From the NCBI GenBank assembly GCA_000149265.1, contig CH003205.1, positions 192,607 to 256,606 of the forward strand: 64,000 nucleotides of DNA, read 5' to 3'. The notes below the pieces were generated by a model. That model was not told the origin of the DNA, ran no database searches, and was given only the letters and a program-made list of their open reading frames with translations. The position numbers and the translations under genes are program-made. Below are positions 35,801 through 47,109 of the stretch, one piece after another. Position 1 is the stretch's first letter. Each line of letters starts with the position of its first letter. Source of the DNA: Ciona savignyi (lineage: Eukaryota > Chordata > Ascidiacea > Phlebobranchia > Cionidae).

Positions 35801-37002
35801 TAATTATCACATTTTATATTTGCAAACTCTGTTTTATCACGAGATGATTTTAAGGCCTTTCTACATATTTAGTTAAACGGCATGTCAGTTTATTTTCATT
35901 CGAATGGTTTCTGAAAATGCGTGCTCAAAGGCATAGTTTCTAAGTTTAGTTTATTTTTTTTTGTTTTCGCGATAAAAAAACGAAACAGGACCTTTAAAAA
36001 ATGAAAACCGCGTTTTGGCTAAATGGCAACGCACTAACCCACCAAGCGATCAGCATTTCAATAAGGTCCATCCAAATACGCAATGCTCAGTCAAGGTAAT
36101 TGACCGGTATGTCGTACCATTTCCACGTTTCGACGAGGTAAATATCAGTTTGTTGTAGTTTGTTTAACAACGATTGTGAAACTTAAATCATTAACTGTTT
36201 AAAAAAGTAAGACTTATAATAAATACAATACAATCGGTTGACAGTAAATTTAAGGTGTATTTTCCAAACAGATTAAATTAACACAAGTCACCAAAAGATT
36301 TTCATATGTATGTCGAGTGACGTCATTTTGACTCATTACAACTCCGCTAATTTACGATACAAAGCTACAAACACAGAAAACGGAGTAAAATATATATTGT
36401 CGTCTAGTTTGACTTTAAACTACAGCCAAAAATAAAATGCCTAAATGTTAAAAAATTGTTTTTATTCACTGTTAATATCGGGACCTTAGAGGGAATACAT
36501 TAACCTCTCAAGCTGTAAATAGTTGGTGAATACGCAATATCCTCTCTCAAGCTGTACAGACCGAAGACATTATCCTGTCACCAAAATATCCCGGTCTACA
36601 CGGAAGTTATTAAATTATTGTATAAACTCTGCTGACACTAAAAAGAAAATACATTTAATTGACGGTAGACTATTCATAGGACAACCACTTTCATCGGTTA
36701 AATTTCTGACTGAGTAAGATACGGGGGAAATGCTTATCCCCCAGCGAAATGACACCTTCACATCTGTTGAAACGAGATTTTGTTGGGTTTTGGGATCGTT
36801 ATGTTTAAATTTCGCCTATTTTTGAAATATAGTTTCAAAACAAGATTGTAAAAGAATGCAGCCTGTCGCTGGGTGGAGCCAAAGATTACATTTAATTGTC
36901 TCTTGTTTGAAACTAATTTAAACCCTGCCCTAAACACTAGCTTAGACGCCAGAACTTACCGTTACTCCAACCCCATGTTTAAAACTAACTCTTATGTCAT
37001 AA
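32839..37002. repeat. Segmental duplication block 3 (first part)
   Basis: Matches block 1 from about 21425 on. Around 35262-35610 it contains a second Helitron-like core and Harbinger fragment followed by another promoter-like module, so it is rearranged. It is interrupted at 37003 by Helitron-like copy 6; its continuation is 38512-39690. Confidence 0.9.
33996..34538 (-). CDS. Secreted 81-aa peptide precursor, copy 3
   Basis: Exons 34538-34343 and 34045-33996. Silent changes only (for example TCG to TCA in GSALL), same donor and acceptor, and TATA-like box at 34587-34594. The precursor is identical to copies 1 and 2. Confidence 0.8.
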
Positions 37003-38511
37003 TTATGGGTCCCATTTGAAAAAATGGGACACATATTGTTTTTGTCCGTTTTTTTTTTTCTTTTTTTTTTTTCTTCGTCAAAGGTTTGACTGGCGTGGCA
37101 TGGCGCCCCGACATCTATCAAAAGGAATAATGGAATCGTAATGAAACTTAGCCATTCGTTAGACAACATGGTCTAGATATGCAGAAACCAAAATTTTGTG
37201 TAATAAATCAAGGGGAATTCCCCTGAGAGGTTAAAAACCAAAACGGTATTTTTTATGAAAAATATAGCTTTTTGTGGCATTGCGCTTGAACGGCTGCTCC
37301 AATTTGAATCATATTTGGTGAAAAGTAAGCGTATTAGTCACTGATTTAACACTTAAAAGAAATAAAAAATTTACCTGGGGAAATATCCCAAAAAATTAGA
37401 TTTTGTTCTCAAATCATGATTGTGACAAGCATGCCATGTCACCCCGACATCTACCAAAAGGATTAATAAAATCGCAATAAAAATTGGACATTTGTAAGAC
37501 AACATGGGTTCAGATATGCAGAAACCAAAATTTTGGGTAATGAATTTAGGGGAATTCCCCTGAGACGTTAAAAACCAAAACGTTTTTTTATCTAATAAAT
37601 TAGCCTTTAGGGGCATATAGCGCTTGAACGGCTGCTCTAATTATGGGTCCCAATTGAAAAATTGGGACACATATTGTTTTTGTCCGTTTTTTTTTTTTTC
37701 TTTTTTTTCTTCGTCAAAGGTTTGACAGGCATGGCATGGCGCCCCGACATCTACCAGAAGGAATAATGGAATCGTAATAAAATTAAGCCATTTGTTAGAC
37801 AACATGGTCTAGATATGCAGAAACCAAAATTGTGGGTGATAAATTAAGGGGAATTCCCCTGGGAGGTTAAAATCCAAAAGTTTTTTTTCCAATAAATTAG
37901 CTTTTTGGGGCATATAGCGCTGGAACGGCTGCTCTAATTTTGATCAGATTTGGCGAAATTTTGGACTATTAGACACTTTGTGCCAATTAAAAGAAAGAAA
38001 ACATTTACTTAGGGTAATTACGTTAAAAACGACGATATGTTCCTGAATTACGTTTGTGACTGGCATGCCATATCGCACTGACAAATAAGACAAGCAGTCG
38101 ACAAATCAGATTAAAACTTTAAGAATTGTTAAATAACATGACCCACATATGTAAAAACAGAAACTTATCTACTAAACCTAGGGGAATTCCCTGACACATA
38201 AAAAACTAAATCGGGCTGTTTTGGCAATTTAGCTTCATTTCACTTTAGCGCTTGAAAAGAAGGTTTAATTTAAAATATTTGTGGTGAAAATGTTCGTAAA
38301 TTTAAAACGTTTATTCTTTTTTAACTTCACATGGAAAAGAAGTTTGGCTTGATAACTCTGGGACCCATGCGTTTATGCTTGCAGAAACAAACTACATATA
38401 CTCAGTGTATGAAATACAAATTGTGGTTAGGGACCCTGTAGCATAAGTATATGGCCTACAACATGTGGTTTACAAATAGTGGTGGTTAAACACGTGGTTG
38501 ACACTCTCTAG
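37003..38511 (-). mobile_element. Helitron-like element, copy 6, double-headed, with empty site
   Basis: Reverse orientation: starts TTATGGGTCCCATTTG and ends GACACTCTCTAG at 38511. Left flank gtcataA and right flank TCTTTATTATGG reconstitute the sequence seen uninterrupted at 29618-29632 and 25156-25170. Insertion was therefore between A and T without duplication. A second complete hairpin head begins at 37641 inside the element. Confidence 0.85.
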
Positions 38512-41395
38512 TCTTTATTATGGGTTCCATTTGAAAAAATGGGGCACATATTGTTTTTGTCCGTTTTTTTCGTCAAAGGTTTGACTGCCATGGCATGTCG
38601 CCCCGACATTTACCAGAAGGAATAATGAAATCGTAATGAAACTTGGTCATTTGTTAGATCACATGGTCTAGATATGCAGAAACTTAGATTTAAATCATAG
38701 GGAATTCCCCCTGGCTCGCTAAAAACCGAAACGGTATTTTTTTTTAATTCAGAAACCAAAATTTTGGGTGATAAATCAAGGGAATTCCCCTGAGATGTTA
38801 AAACCCAAAACGTTTTTTTCTAATAAAATAGCTTTTTGGGGCATAGCGCTTAAACGGCTGCTCTAATTTGATCTATTAGTGGAGAGATTTTAAAATGACG
38901 GCCAGAATTCTTCCATGCTTATCTTTCCATGACCCCAAGCAAATATGATGAGCTATTGGCCATGTTACGACACAAACTATCGTTTATCCATACCGCCACA
39001 AGAGATACTCGCCATGACTTTAACGATCTGTGGTATATTTTTCATACTTCTCAGTGCAAATGTATACTTGTCTTTGAAATCAACTAGTAAGTTAGCCAAA
39101 AGGCTGTATATGCCGTTGTAGCGCATTGCAATCATCACAACTTGAGCTACGTATTTTAAATGCGAACAAACTACCTTTAAATGCAATGATAATCTTTTAG
39201 TTGCCATTCGTAATAATTTATATCAGTATCCAGTCACAGTATATACATATATATTAGAGCAAAGAACAGATTTCCGCTTGTACCGGCATGTGGCATTTCA
39301 AACGTTTTCGTCAAAACAAGCCACTTCTTATGGTACGTCTGCTGTGGATAATTATCACATTTTATATTTATAAACTCTGTTTTCATCACGAGATGATTTT
39401 AAGGCCATTCTACATAATCAGTTAAACGGCATGTCAGTTTATTTTCATTTAAATTGTTTCTGGTGTTAAAGCGTGCTCAAGGGCATAGTTTCTAATTTTA
39501 GTTTCTTTTGTTTTCGCGATAAAAACACAAAACAGGATAAATAAAAATATAAAAAATGAAAACCGGCTGAATGGCGACGCAATAACCCACCAAGCGATCA
39601 TCATTTTAATCAAGTCCCCACGACTACGCAACGCTAAAGTAAATTGACCTGTTAGTTGTGCCATTTTAAGTTTTCGACGAGATAAATATCAGTTTAATTT
39701 TTGGTGATTAAGCATGAGGATTTCCCCTAGGTCTCTAAAAACCGAAACGGTATACTAAAAAAATCAGAAACCAAAATTTTGGGTGATCAATCGAGGGGAA
39801 CTCCCCAGAGACGTTAAAAACCAAAACGTTTTTTTTAAATAATTAGCTTTTTGTGGGGCATAGCGCTTAAACGGCTGCTCTAATTTGATGTATTAGTAGA
39901 GAGGTTTTGAAATGACGGCCAGAATTCTTCCTTGCTTATCTATTATGCATGACACCAAGCAAATTTGATGAACTGTTAACCATATTACGACACAAACTAT
40001 CGTTTATCCATTCCGCCACAAAAAAGACTCGCTATGACTTTAAGGATCTGTGATATAATTTTCATACTTTCCAGTGCAAAGTTATATTGGACTTCGAAAT
40101 CAACTACTCAGTTGGCCAAAAGGCTGTATATGCCGTTGTAACGCATTGCAATCATCACAAAAATAACTTATACCAGTATCCAATCACAGTATATACATAT
40201 CTATCAGAGTAAAGAACAGATTTCCGCTTGTACCGGCATGTGGCATTTCAAACGTTTCCGTCAAAACAAGCCACTTCTTATGGTACGTCTGCTGTCGATA
40301 ATTATCACATTTTATATTGGCAAACTCTGTTTTATCACGAGATGATTTTAAGGCCTTTCTACATATTTAGTTACACGGCATGTCAGTTTATTGTCATTCG
40401 AATGGTTTCTGAAAATGCGTGCTCAAAGGCATAGTTTCTAAGTTTAGTTTATTTTTTTTGTTTTCGCGATAAAAACACGAAACAGGATCTTTAAAAAATT
40501 AAAACCGCGTTTTGGCTAAATGGCAACGCACTAACCCACCAAGCCATCAGCATTTCAATAAGGTCCATCCAAATACGCAATGCTCAGTCAAGGCAATTGA
40601 CCGGTATGTCGTACCATTTCCAAGTTTCGACGAGCTAAATATCAGTTTGTTGTAGTTTGTTTAACAACGATTGTGAAACTCAAATGAATAACTGTTTAAA
40701 AAAGGAAGACTTATAATAAATACAATACAATCGGTTGACAGTAAATTTAAGGTGTATTTTCCAAACAGATTAAATTAACACAAGTCACCAAAAGATTTTC
40801 ATATGTATGTCTAGTGACGTAATTTTGACTCATTACAACTCCGCTAATTTACGATACAAAGCTACAAACACAGAAAACGGAGTAAAATATATATTGTCGT
40901 CTAGTTTGACTTTAAACTACAGGCAAAAATAAAATGCCTAAATATTAAAAAATTGTTTTTATTCACTGTTAATATCGGGACCTTAGAGGGAATACATTAA
41001 CCTCTCAAGCTGTAAATAGTTGGTGAATACGCAATATCCTCTTAAGCTGTACAGACCGAAGACATTATCCTGTCACCAAAATATCCCGGTCTACACGGAA
41101 GTTATTAAATTATTGTATAAACTCTGCTGACACTAAACAGAAAATACATTTAATTGACGGTAGACTGTTAATAGGACAACCACTTTCATCGGTTAAATTC
41201 CTGACTGAGTAAGATACGGGGGAAATGCTTATCCTCCAGCGAAATGACACCTTCACATCTGTTGAAACGAGATTTTGTTGGGTTTTGGGATCGTTATGTT
41301 TAAATTTCTCCTATTTTTGGAATATAGTTTCAAAACAAGATTATAAAAGAATGCAGCTTGTCGCTGGGTGGAGCCAAAGATTACATAAAATATCC
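38512..41395. repeat. Continuation of block 3 and partial block 4
   Basis: 38512-39690 matches 29620-30800 (Helitron-like head, Harbinger fragment, diverged module). 39691-41395 matches the second halves of blocks 1 and 3 (core, Harbinger fragment, module at 40180, then the shared stretch to aatgcagc). No fourth peptide gene is present. Confidence 0.85.
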
Positions 41396-41779
41396 CTTGT
41401 TTGACAGTTACCGCAGCCTAATTTAATAACCCCTCTTTGTAGATGATTTGTATGGTGGTTGCTTTTATATTGGGGCCATATTTTTAAGTAGGATTGCTTT
41501 TTTATGGGTTATACATTTACTATGAAAGTTGTATGGTTCCTACAGCGCTATATTGATTTTAAAGTATTTATACGCTTTTTGCCACAGATAGATCTCTATG
41601 GTGGTGGTTAAATTGTTTCTATGTGATTTTAGTTAGTTTTCATTGCGGTCCATCAGTCGAAAAGCTGTTGCAAAAAGTTTGCTTTAAAATAAACTTTATT
41701 TCTATGATTTTTGTGTTAAGCCACGTTTACACCAAACTTTCGAGCGCAGAGTACTCGGCGTAGAGAGCACACGACCGTT
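41396..41779. other. Spacer between block array and fold-back element
   Basis: Nothing recognised. Confidence 0.4.
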
Positions 41780-42064
41780 TCACCCGATCCGTCCAAAAAG
41801 TACCGCTTAGATCGGGCTGTGTTACGTTTTTAAAGCCGCTATAAGCGGACTGTGTTACTAACATGGTAACATGTGTTACGTTTTGCAATTTTAAGCGAGA
41901 CAATTTCTAACACAGCGTCACATCACGTGACGCAAAGGCGATGTAAACAGAAGTGCTTTCGTACCAGTTTTTTGTACAATTTAGTTTCGAATAACATTAT
42001 GCTGAACAAGAAATCGTGTTTTTTCGTTTTTAAAGTTGGGTAAGTACGTAGTCAGACATTTATT
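41780..42064 (+). repeat. Left arm of the long inverted repeat
   Basis: Contains tgtgttacgttttt, a small internal palindrome (agccgctataagcgg) and tcacatcacgtgacg. The reverse complement is at 44570-44853. Confidence 0.9.
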
Positions 42065-42347
42065 TAATGGGTTAAATTGGTCGCACAACTGAATTTCTAG
42101 AGAAGCTTACAGCTATTGCCCGAACTGAAAAGTTTGGTATTTTAATTCTTATCCACCATAGGTGAGGTTTAGTGTGTGCGTCTCATTCCCCAGCAACATA
42201 TATACCCAAAATTTTATGCTTTTTTAATTTATCTCCACTCCTTGAGGGAAACCAACTGTTGTGCTACCAGATCCATAATAGCCTACTGTTTGTTATGCCT
42301 ACTAAACCTGTAACATACCTGTTACCAATCTATTTTCATGTGTATAT

Positions 42348-42800
42348 GTGGTATGCCCGGGTGGCGGGGTTATGTTACCCTGTATATGTCATATACATGG
42401 GGGTGTGTTGCCCTGTATTTGTGGTAAGTCTGGGGTAGTATTGCCCTGTATTTGTCGTATGCCTTGGATTGTGTTGCCCTATATTTGTCGCATGCCTGGG
42501 GTAGTGTTGCCCTGCATTTATAGTTTGCCTGGGGTAGTGTTGCCCTGTATTTGTGGTATGCTGGGATTGTGTTGCCCTGTATTAGTCGTATGCCTGTGGG
42601 TGTGTTGCCCTGTATTTGTCGTATGCCTGGGATTGTGTTGCCCTGTATTTGTCGTATGCCTTGGGTAGTGTTGCCGTATATTTGTCGTATGCCTGGGATA
42701 GTGTTGCCCTGTATTAGTCGTATGCCTGGGGGTGTGTTGCACTGTATTAGTCATATGCCTGGGGTAGCGTTGCCCTGTATTTGTGGTATGCCTGGGGTAG
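42348..42800 (+). repeat. 33-bp minisatellite, left array
   Basis: Roughly 13 units of the type tgccctgtatttgtcgtatg-cctggggtagtgt. Some units vary in length by three bases, so open frames persist (LPCICRMPGVV). Confidence 0.95.
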
Positions 42801-43227
42801 TTATGGGTCCCATTTGGAAAAATGGGACACATATTGTTTTTGTCCGTTTTTTTTCGTCAAACGCTTGACAGGCATGGCTTGTGGCAACAACATCTATCAA
42901 ATGGGGTAATGGAATAGCAATACAACTTCGTCATTTATTAGACAACATGGTCTAGATGTGCATAGACCAAAATTTTGGGGCATATACCGAGGGGAATTCC
43001 CCTGGGAGGTAAAAAACCAAAACGGTATCTTTTTTAAAAAAAATTCCTTTTTTAGGCATAGCGCTTGAACGACTACTGCAATTTCAATTAGATTTGGTAA
43101 ACTGTAAGTGCATTAGCCACTGATATACCACTTAAAAGAATTAAAAAAATTACCCAGGGAAATACCCTAAAAATAAGATTTTGTTTTCAAATCATGATTG
43201 TGACAGGCATGGCTTGTGGCAACGACA
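42801..43227 (-). mobile_element. Helitron-like head fragment at the turn of the palindrome
   Basis: Starts TTATGGGTCCCATTTGG with the hairpin, contains the gaggggaattcccctgg palindrome, and breaks off in a second core (gacaggcatggcttgtggca) where the opposite minisatellite array begins. No CTAG end. Confidence 0.75.
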
Positions 43228-44575
43228 CCTACCAACACTACCCCAGGCAAACGACAAATACAGGGCAACACATCCCCAGGCATACCACAAATACAGGGCA
43301 ACACATCCCCAGGCATACCACAAATACAGGCCAACACTACCCCAGGCATACCACAAATATAGGGCAACACAACCACAAGCATACCATGTATACAGGGCAA
43401 CATAACCACCCGCATATGACAAATACAGGGCAACACTATCCCAGGCATACCATGTATAGAGGGCAACACTATCCCAGGCATACCATGTATAGAGGGCAAC
43501 ACACAACTAATACAGGGCAACACAACCACACACATATGAAAAATACAGGGCAACACCACCCCAGGCATACCACAAATACAGGGCAACACACCCCCAGGCA
43601 TACGACTAATACAGGGCAACACTACCCCAGGAATACCACAAATACAGGGCAACATAACCACCCGCATACGACAAATACAGGACAACACTATCCCAGGCAT
43701 ACCCTGTATAGAGGGCAACACACCCCCAGGCACACAACTAATACAGGGCAACACAACCACACACATATGAAAAATACAGGGCAACACCACCCCAGGCATA
43801 CCACAAATACAGGGCAACACCACCCTGGGCATACCACAAATATACGGCAACACTACCCCTGGCATACCACAAATATATGGAAACACTACCCCAGGCATGC
43901 ACCAAATACAGGGCAACACTACCCCAGGCATGCGACAAATATAGGGCAACACTACCCCAGGCATGCGACAAATACAGGGAAACACTTCCCCAGGCATACC
44001 ATGTATAGAGGGCAACACCCCCCAGGCATACGACAAATACAGGGCAACACCACCCCAGGCATACCACAAATAGCCCTACAGGGCAACACCACCCTGGGCA
44101 TACCACAAATACAGGGCAACGCTACCCCAGGCATATGACTAATACAGTGCAACACACCCCCAAGCATATGACAAATACAGGGCAACACTACCCCAGGCAT
44201 GCGACAAATACAGGGCAACACTACCCCAGGCATACCACAAATACAGGGCAACACAACCCCAGCCATACGACAAGTACAGGGCAACACTACCACAAGTATT
44301 GCAACAAATATAGGGCAACACAACCCCATGCACACAATGCATAGAGGGCAACACAGTAACACACCCCCAGGCATACGACTAATACAGGGCAACACACCCC
44401 CAGGCATACGACTAATACAGGGCAACACTACCCCAGGCATACGACAACACTACCCCAGGCATACGACAAATACAGGGCAACACTACCCCAGGCATGCAAC
44501 AAATACAGGGCAACACAATCCCAGCATGCCACAAATACAGGGAAACACTACCCCAGGCAAACTATAAATGCATAA
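43228..44575 (-). repeat. 33-bp minisatellite, right array
   Basis: About 40 units, mostly 33 bp, in the opposite orientation (ccccaggcataccacaaata-cagggcaacacta). Confidence 0.95.
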
Positions 44576-44853
44576 ATGTCTGACTACGTACTTACCCAAT
44601 TTTAAAAACGAACCAACACGATTTCTTGCTCAGCATAATGTTATTCGAAACTAAATTGTACAAAAAACTAGTACGAAAGCACTACTGTTTACATCGCCTT
44701 TGCGTCACGTGATGTGACGCTGTTAGAAATTGTCTCGCTTAAAATTGCAAAACGTAACACATGTTACCATGTTAGTAACACAGTCCGCTTATAGCGGCTT
44801 TAAAAACGTAACACAGCCCGATCTAAGCGGTACTTTTTAGACGGATCGGGTGA
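44570..44853 (-). repeat. Right arm of the long inverted repeat
   Basis: Reverse complement of 41780-42064, with small changes such as one missing ACA near 44730. Confidence 0.9.
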
Positions 44854-45534
44854 CCGCTTATACCAAGCGCAGCGTGTGTCGTGAACCGATGTGGATATTA
44901 CGGTTACCATTAAAATATGAAGTCAGAAGCCCAATTAAATGGGCAACAACTAAAGGAGGAAACTGCTTACTAAAATCACGGAACCCAATTACCTCCCCTG
45001 AACACTAATCACGAACCCACAACTTACCCTACTCAACTCCAACCCCAATGTTTAAAACTCTAATGTCATAATCTTTTTTTTATATTTATTTTAATATGCG
45101 GTTTTTCGTTTTAGTTTCCTTCCAATTAAATTTTTAGAAGCGTTGTGCTGTTAACAACAGCAAGGTGCATTCAAATACTTAGTACTGCCAGAAGTACAGG
45201 TATCCTAAATAATACACATGTTTACATGACATATGTAGAATATCCTAACATACCCGTTTACATATGTAATATTGGAATCTAAAAACCAAGTTAATAATTA
45301 CAAAAAGCAATAAATTATTAGATATTATAACAAGTAAAAAGGAGCTCGACTCATGAAGTTGTTTGCACCTGCAGCGTTCGCGACTAAGACACATGAACAC
45401 AAGAAAAGAAAGATGTGGGTTTATACCATGTAGAGAAACTAAAAGTAATATGGTATATCATAATACATTTTTTGTAATCCAGATTTATTTATTTCATTTT
45501 GGCGAGTACTTTCGACTAGTGGAAAGATTTTAAA
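44854..45534. other. Spacer
   Basis: No gene or repeat recognised. Confidence 0.4.
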
Positions 45535-46080
45535 ATAACGGCCAGAATTCTTATATGCTTATCTTTGGATGACACCAAGGAAATTTGATGAGGTATTGGC
45601 CATGTTACGACCGTAAATTAAAAAGAAAAACACACACTGTTGTTTATCCTTATCGCCACAAGAGAGGCTCGCCATGACTTTAAGGATCTGTGGTATATTT
45701 TCATACTTCTCAGTGCAAAGTTATATTGGACTTCGAAATCTACAGCATCTCTTATATTCCCTGAAGTGTGCACTGCGTTCTAAAAATATTGAAAAGGAGT
45801 TTGCACGATTGTGGTTTCCAAGATTTGTTGGCAGTGTAGATGGCAAGCATATACTTTTGCAGGCCTCAGACAACAGTGCTGGGTCTAATTTTGTACAGCA
45901 TTGTTCTTTGCTTGTGTAGACGCTAACTATATAAGTTCGTGTCGGTAGATATTGGTGGGTATGTATGGGAAGCGACGGGAATCTTCTCGAAATACAAACT
46001 TTGGTGAACAGCTTTCTCGGTAAACGGCTACCGTTACCAGGTCCAAAGGAGTTCTAAATTCAAAGGACCAAAAATCTCAA
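45535..46080 (+). pseudogene. PIF/Harbinger transposase remnant
   Basis: Translation in changing frames shows LTPRKFDEVLAMLR, RLAMTLR, then FPRFVGSVDGKHILLQASDN (the DDE_4-type GxxDGKH region) and VDIGGY...GIFSKY. A stop follows the Val at 45919, and frames shift several times. The ancestral protein was a Harbinger-type DDE nuclease; this copy is dead. It is the parent family of the fragments in the 20-41 kb blocks. Confidence 0.75.
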
Positions 46081-46425
46081 TTACTTTACAACAAGTCTTT
46101 GTAGGAGACAAGATCCTGTCAAGTTTTTAATTATAGACTATGTAGAGCAAGAAGAATAGTGGAAAACGCATCCGATATTTTTATCGTCGTAGTTCGATAA
46201 AATTATCGCTCTTCTGTGGCAACTGGCAAGGTTGCCATAGAAATTGAATTGGAAGAAGCCATTTCCTGCAAGCCGCTAATTGCGCGATACTTTTGCAACG
46301 GATTTTCTAGTGAAAATGGGAGTGTCCCTTGGGAAAATCCATGAATAAAAAAGCAGTGGAAACCCAAATCGTTTAACCGCTAGGTGGCCGCTCAAAATAT
46401 TTGTTTCCAAAAACAACTCGTCGCC
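46081..46425. other. Spacer before the retrogene
   Basis: Nothing recognised. Confidence 0.4.
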
Positions 46426-46436
46426 AGAGACGCGGG

Positions 46437-46452
46437 ATTCTATTTGAATAAG
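46437..46452 (+). other. Spliced-leader sequence ATTCTATTTGAATAAG
   Basis: Exact match to the known Ciona intestinalis 16-nt spliced leader. It is followed by GGGTAGGG, not by the GT donor that an SL RNA gene would need, so it is a genomic footprint of an mRNA. Confidence 0.9.
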
Positions 46453-46485
46453 GGGTAGGGTAGTAGTATAAGTGAGAATACCGGC

Positions 46486-47109
46486 ATGGCATCGAAAAGT
46501 AGCAAGAAACGCAGTGGCACGAAAGGGGATGGAAACACAAGGTCTGGTGTCGACGATGCTGCTGTTGTACCGGACGATAGTCACCCAGGATTCGGAGGTG
46601 GGGCACTAAATGGGCTGCTCGCATGCATACAAGGCTTAGGTCAGGATGAAGTAGAAAAAATGAAATATTACTTTAGGGGCAATATAATAATTGCGTATGA
46701 AGAAGCCCCATCGAGGCTCATATGGGCTCTCCTAAACCATATAATGAGTGGTGGGAGTACCACAATTACGGGCATAATGGCACAGCTACAGGTAGCAGAG
46801 AATGCTGTGACAAAGTTAAATGAGGACTTGGCCAATGCTTCGGGGAAGTTTGGGCGGTTCATGGAGCACAGCATAGAACCAGTACAACAGGGAATCCTTC
46901 AGTTCGACAACCTGAAGTCCAGTGCGCCATTGGTCGCAGGTACAGGACGAATGTATCCAGAATTGAGCCTAGCGAAGAGACAGCGGGTAGAGGCCATGAT
47001 GGAGGGAGATGGAGAGAAAGGAATGGTCAATGAAGATTTCCTGAGCTTGATCAGTGGCGGGAAAAAGGATGGAGGCCAGCGCACTGAGGGCGAGGGAATC
47101 AGCCAATAG
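46486..47109 (+). CDS. Retrogene protein, 207 aa, unknown function
   Basis: The ATG lies 33 nt after the spliced leader. The frame is uninterrupted to TAG at 47109. Regions: a basic Ser/Lys-rich start (MASKSSKKRSGTKGDG); a probable globular helical part, residues 39-80 (LNGLLACIQGLGQDEVEKMK and SRLIWALLNHIM); a coiled-coil-like part, residues 92-125 (IMAQLQVAENAVTKLNEDL); and a charged C-terminus with LAKRQRVEAM and GKKDGG. No signal peptide or membrane segment. The GLGQDEVEKMK pattern faintly recalls death-fold (DED/PYD) helices, but I do not assign it. The intact frame suggests a recent copy or continued use. No promoter is obvious upstream. Confidence 0.65.
   Translation: MASKSSKKRSGTKGDGNTRSGVDDAAVVPDDSHPGFGGGALNGLLACIQGLGQDEVEKMKYYFRGNIIIAYEEAPSRLIWALLNHIMSGGSTTITGIMAQLQVAENAVTKLNEDLANASGKFGRFMEHSIEPVQQGILQFDNLKSSAPLVAGTGRMYPELSLAKRQRVEAMMEGDGEKGMVNEDFLSLISGGKKDGGQRTEGEGISQ

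Larger units (their letters stand above)
41780..44853. mobile_element. Fold-back-like element with minisatellite core
   Basis: Inverted repeats of about 285 bp (41780-42064 and 44570-44853, starting TCACCCGATCCGTC) differ at only about ten positions. They enclose two 33-bp minisatellite arrays in opposite orientation, 42348-42800 and 43228-44575. No convincing target duplication is visible and there is no transposase. Long inverted repeats with internal tandem repeats fit the fold-back style; a palindromic duplication not caused by transposition is the alternative. Confidence 0.65.

Noticed and set aside
42348-42668. Repeat-encoded Cys/Pro-rich frames (LPCICRMPGVV type)
   Set aside because: Same reason; they follow from the minisatellite and change frame freely.
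43194-44138. Long open frames on both strands (about 300 codons each) across the minisatellite
   Set aside because: The 33-bp unit is a multiple of three, so several frames on both strands stay open automatically. No start context, signal or other domain supports coding.
41780-44853. Polinton/Maverick or an ordinary TIR transposon
   Set aside because: No polymerase, integrase or transposase frame is present and no target duplication is seen; the minisatellite core fits a fold-back type better.
46437-46452. Spliced-leader RNA gene
   Set aside because: No GT donor follows the leader, and target duplications plus poly(A) show a retrocopy.
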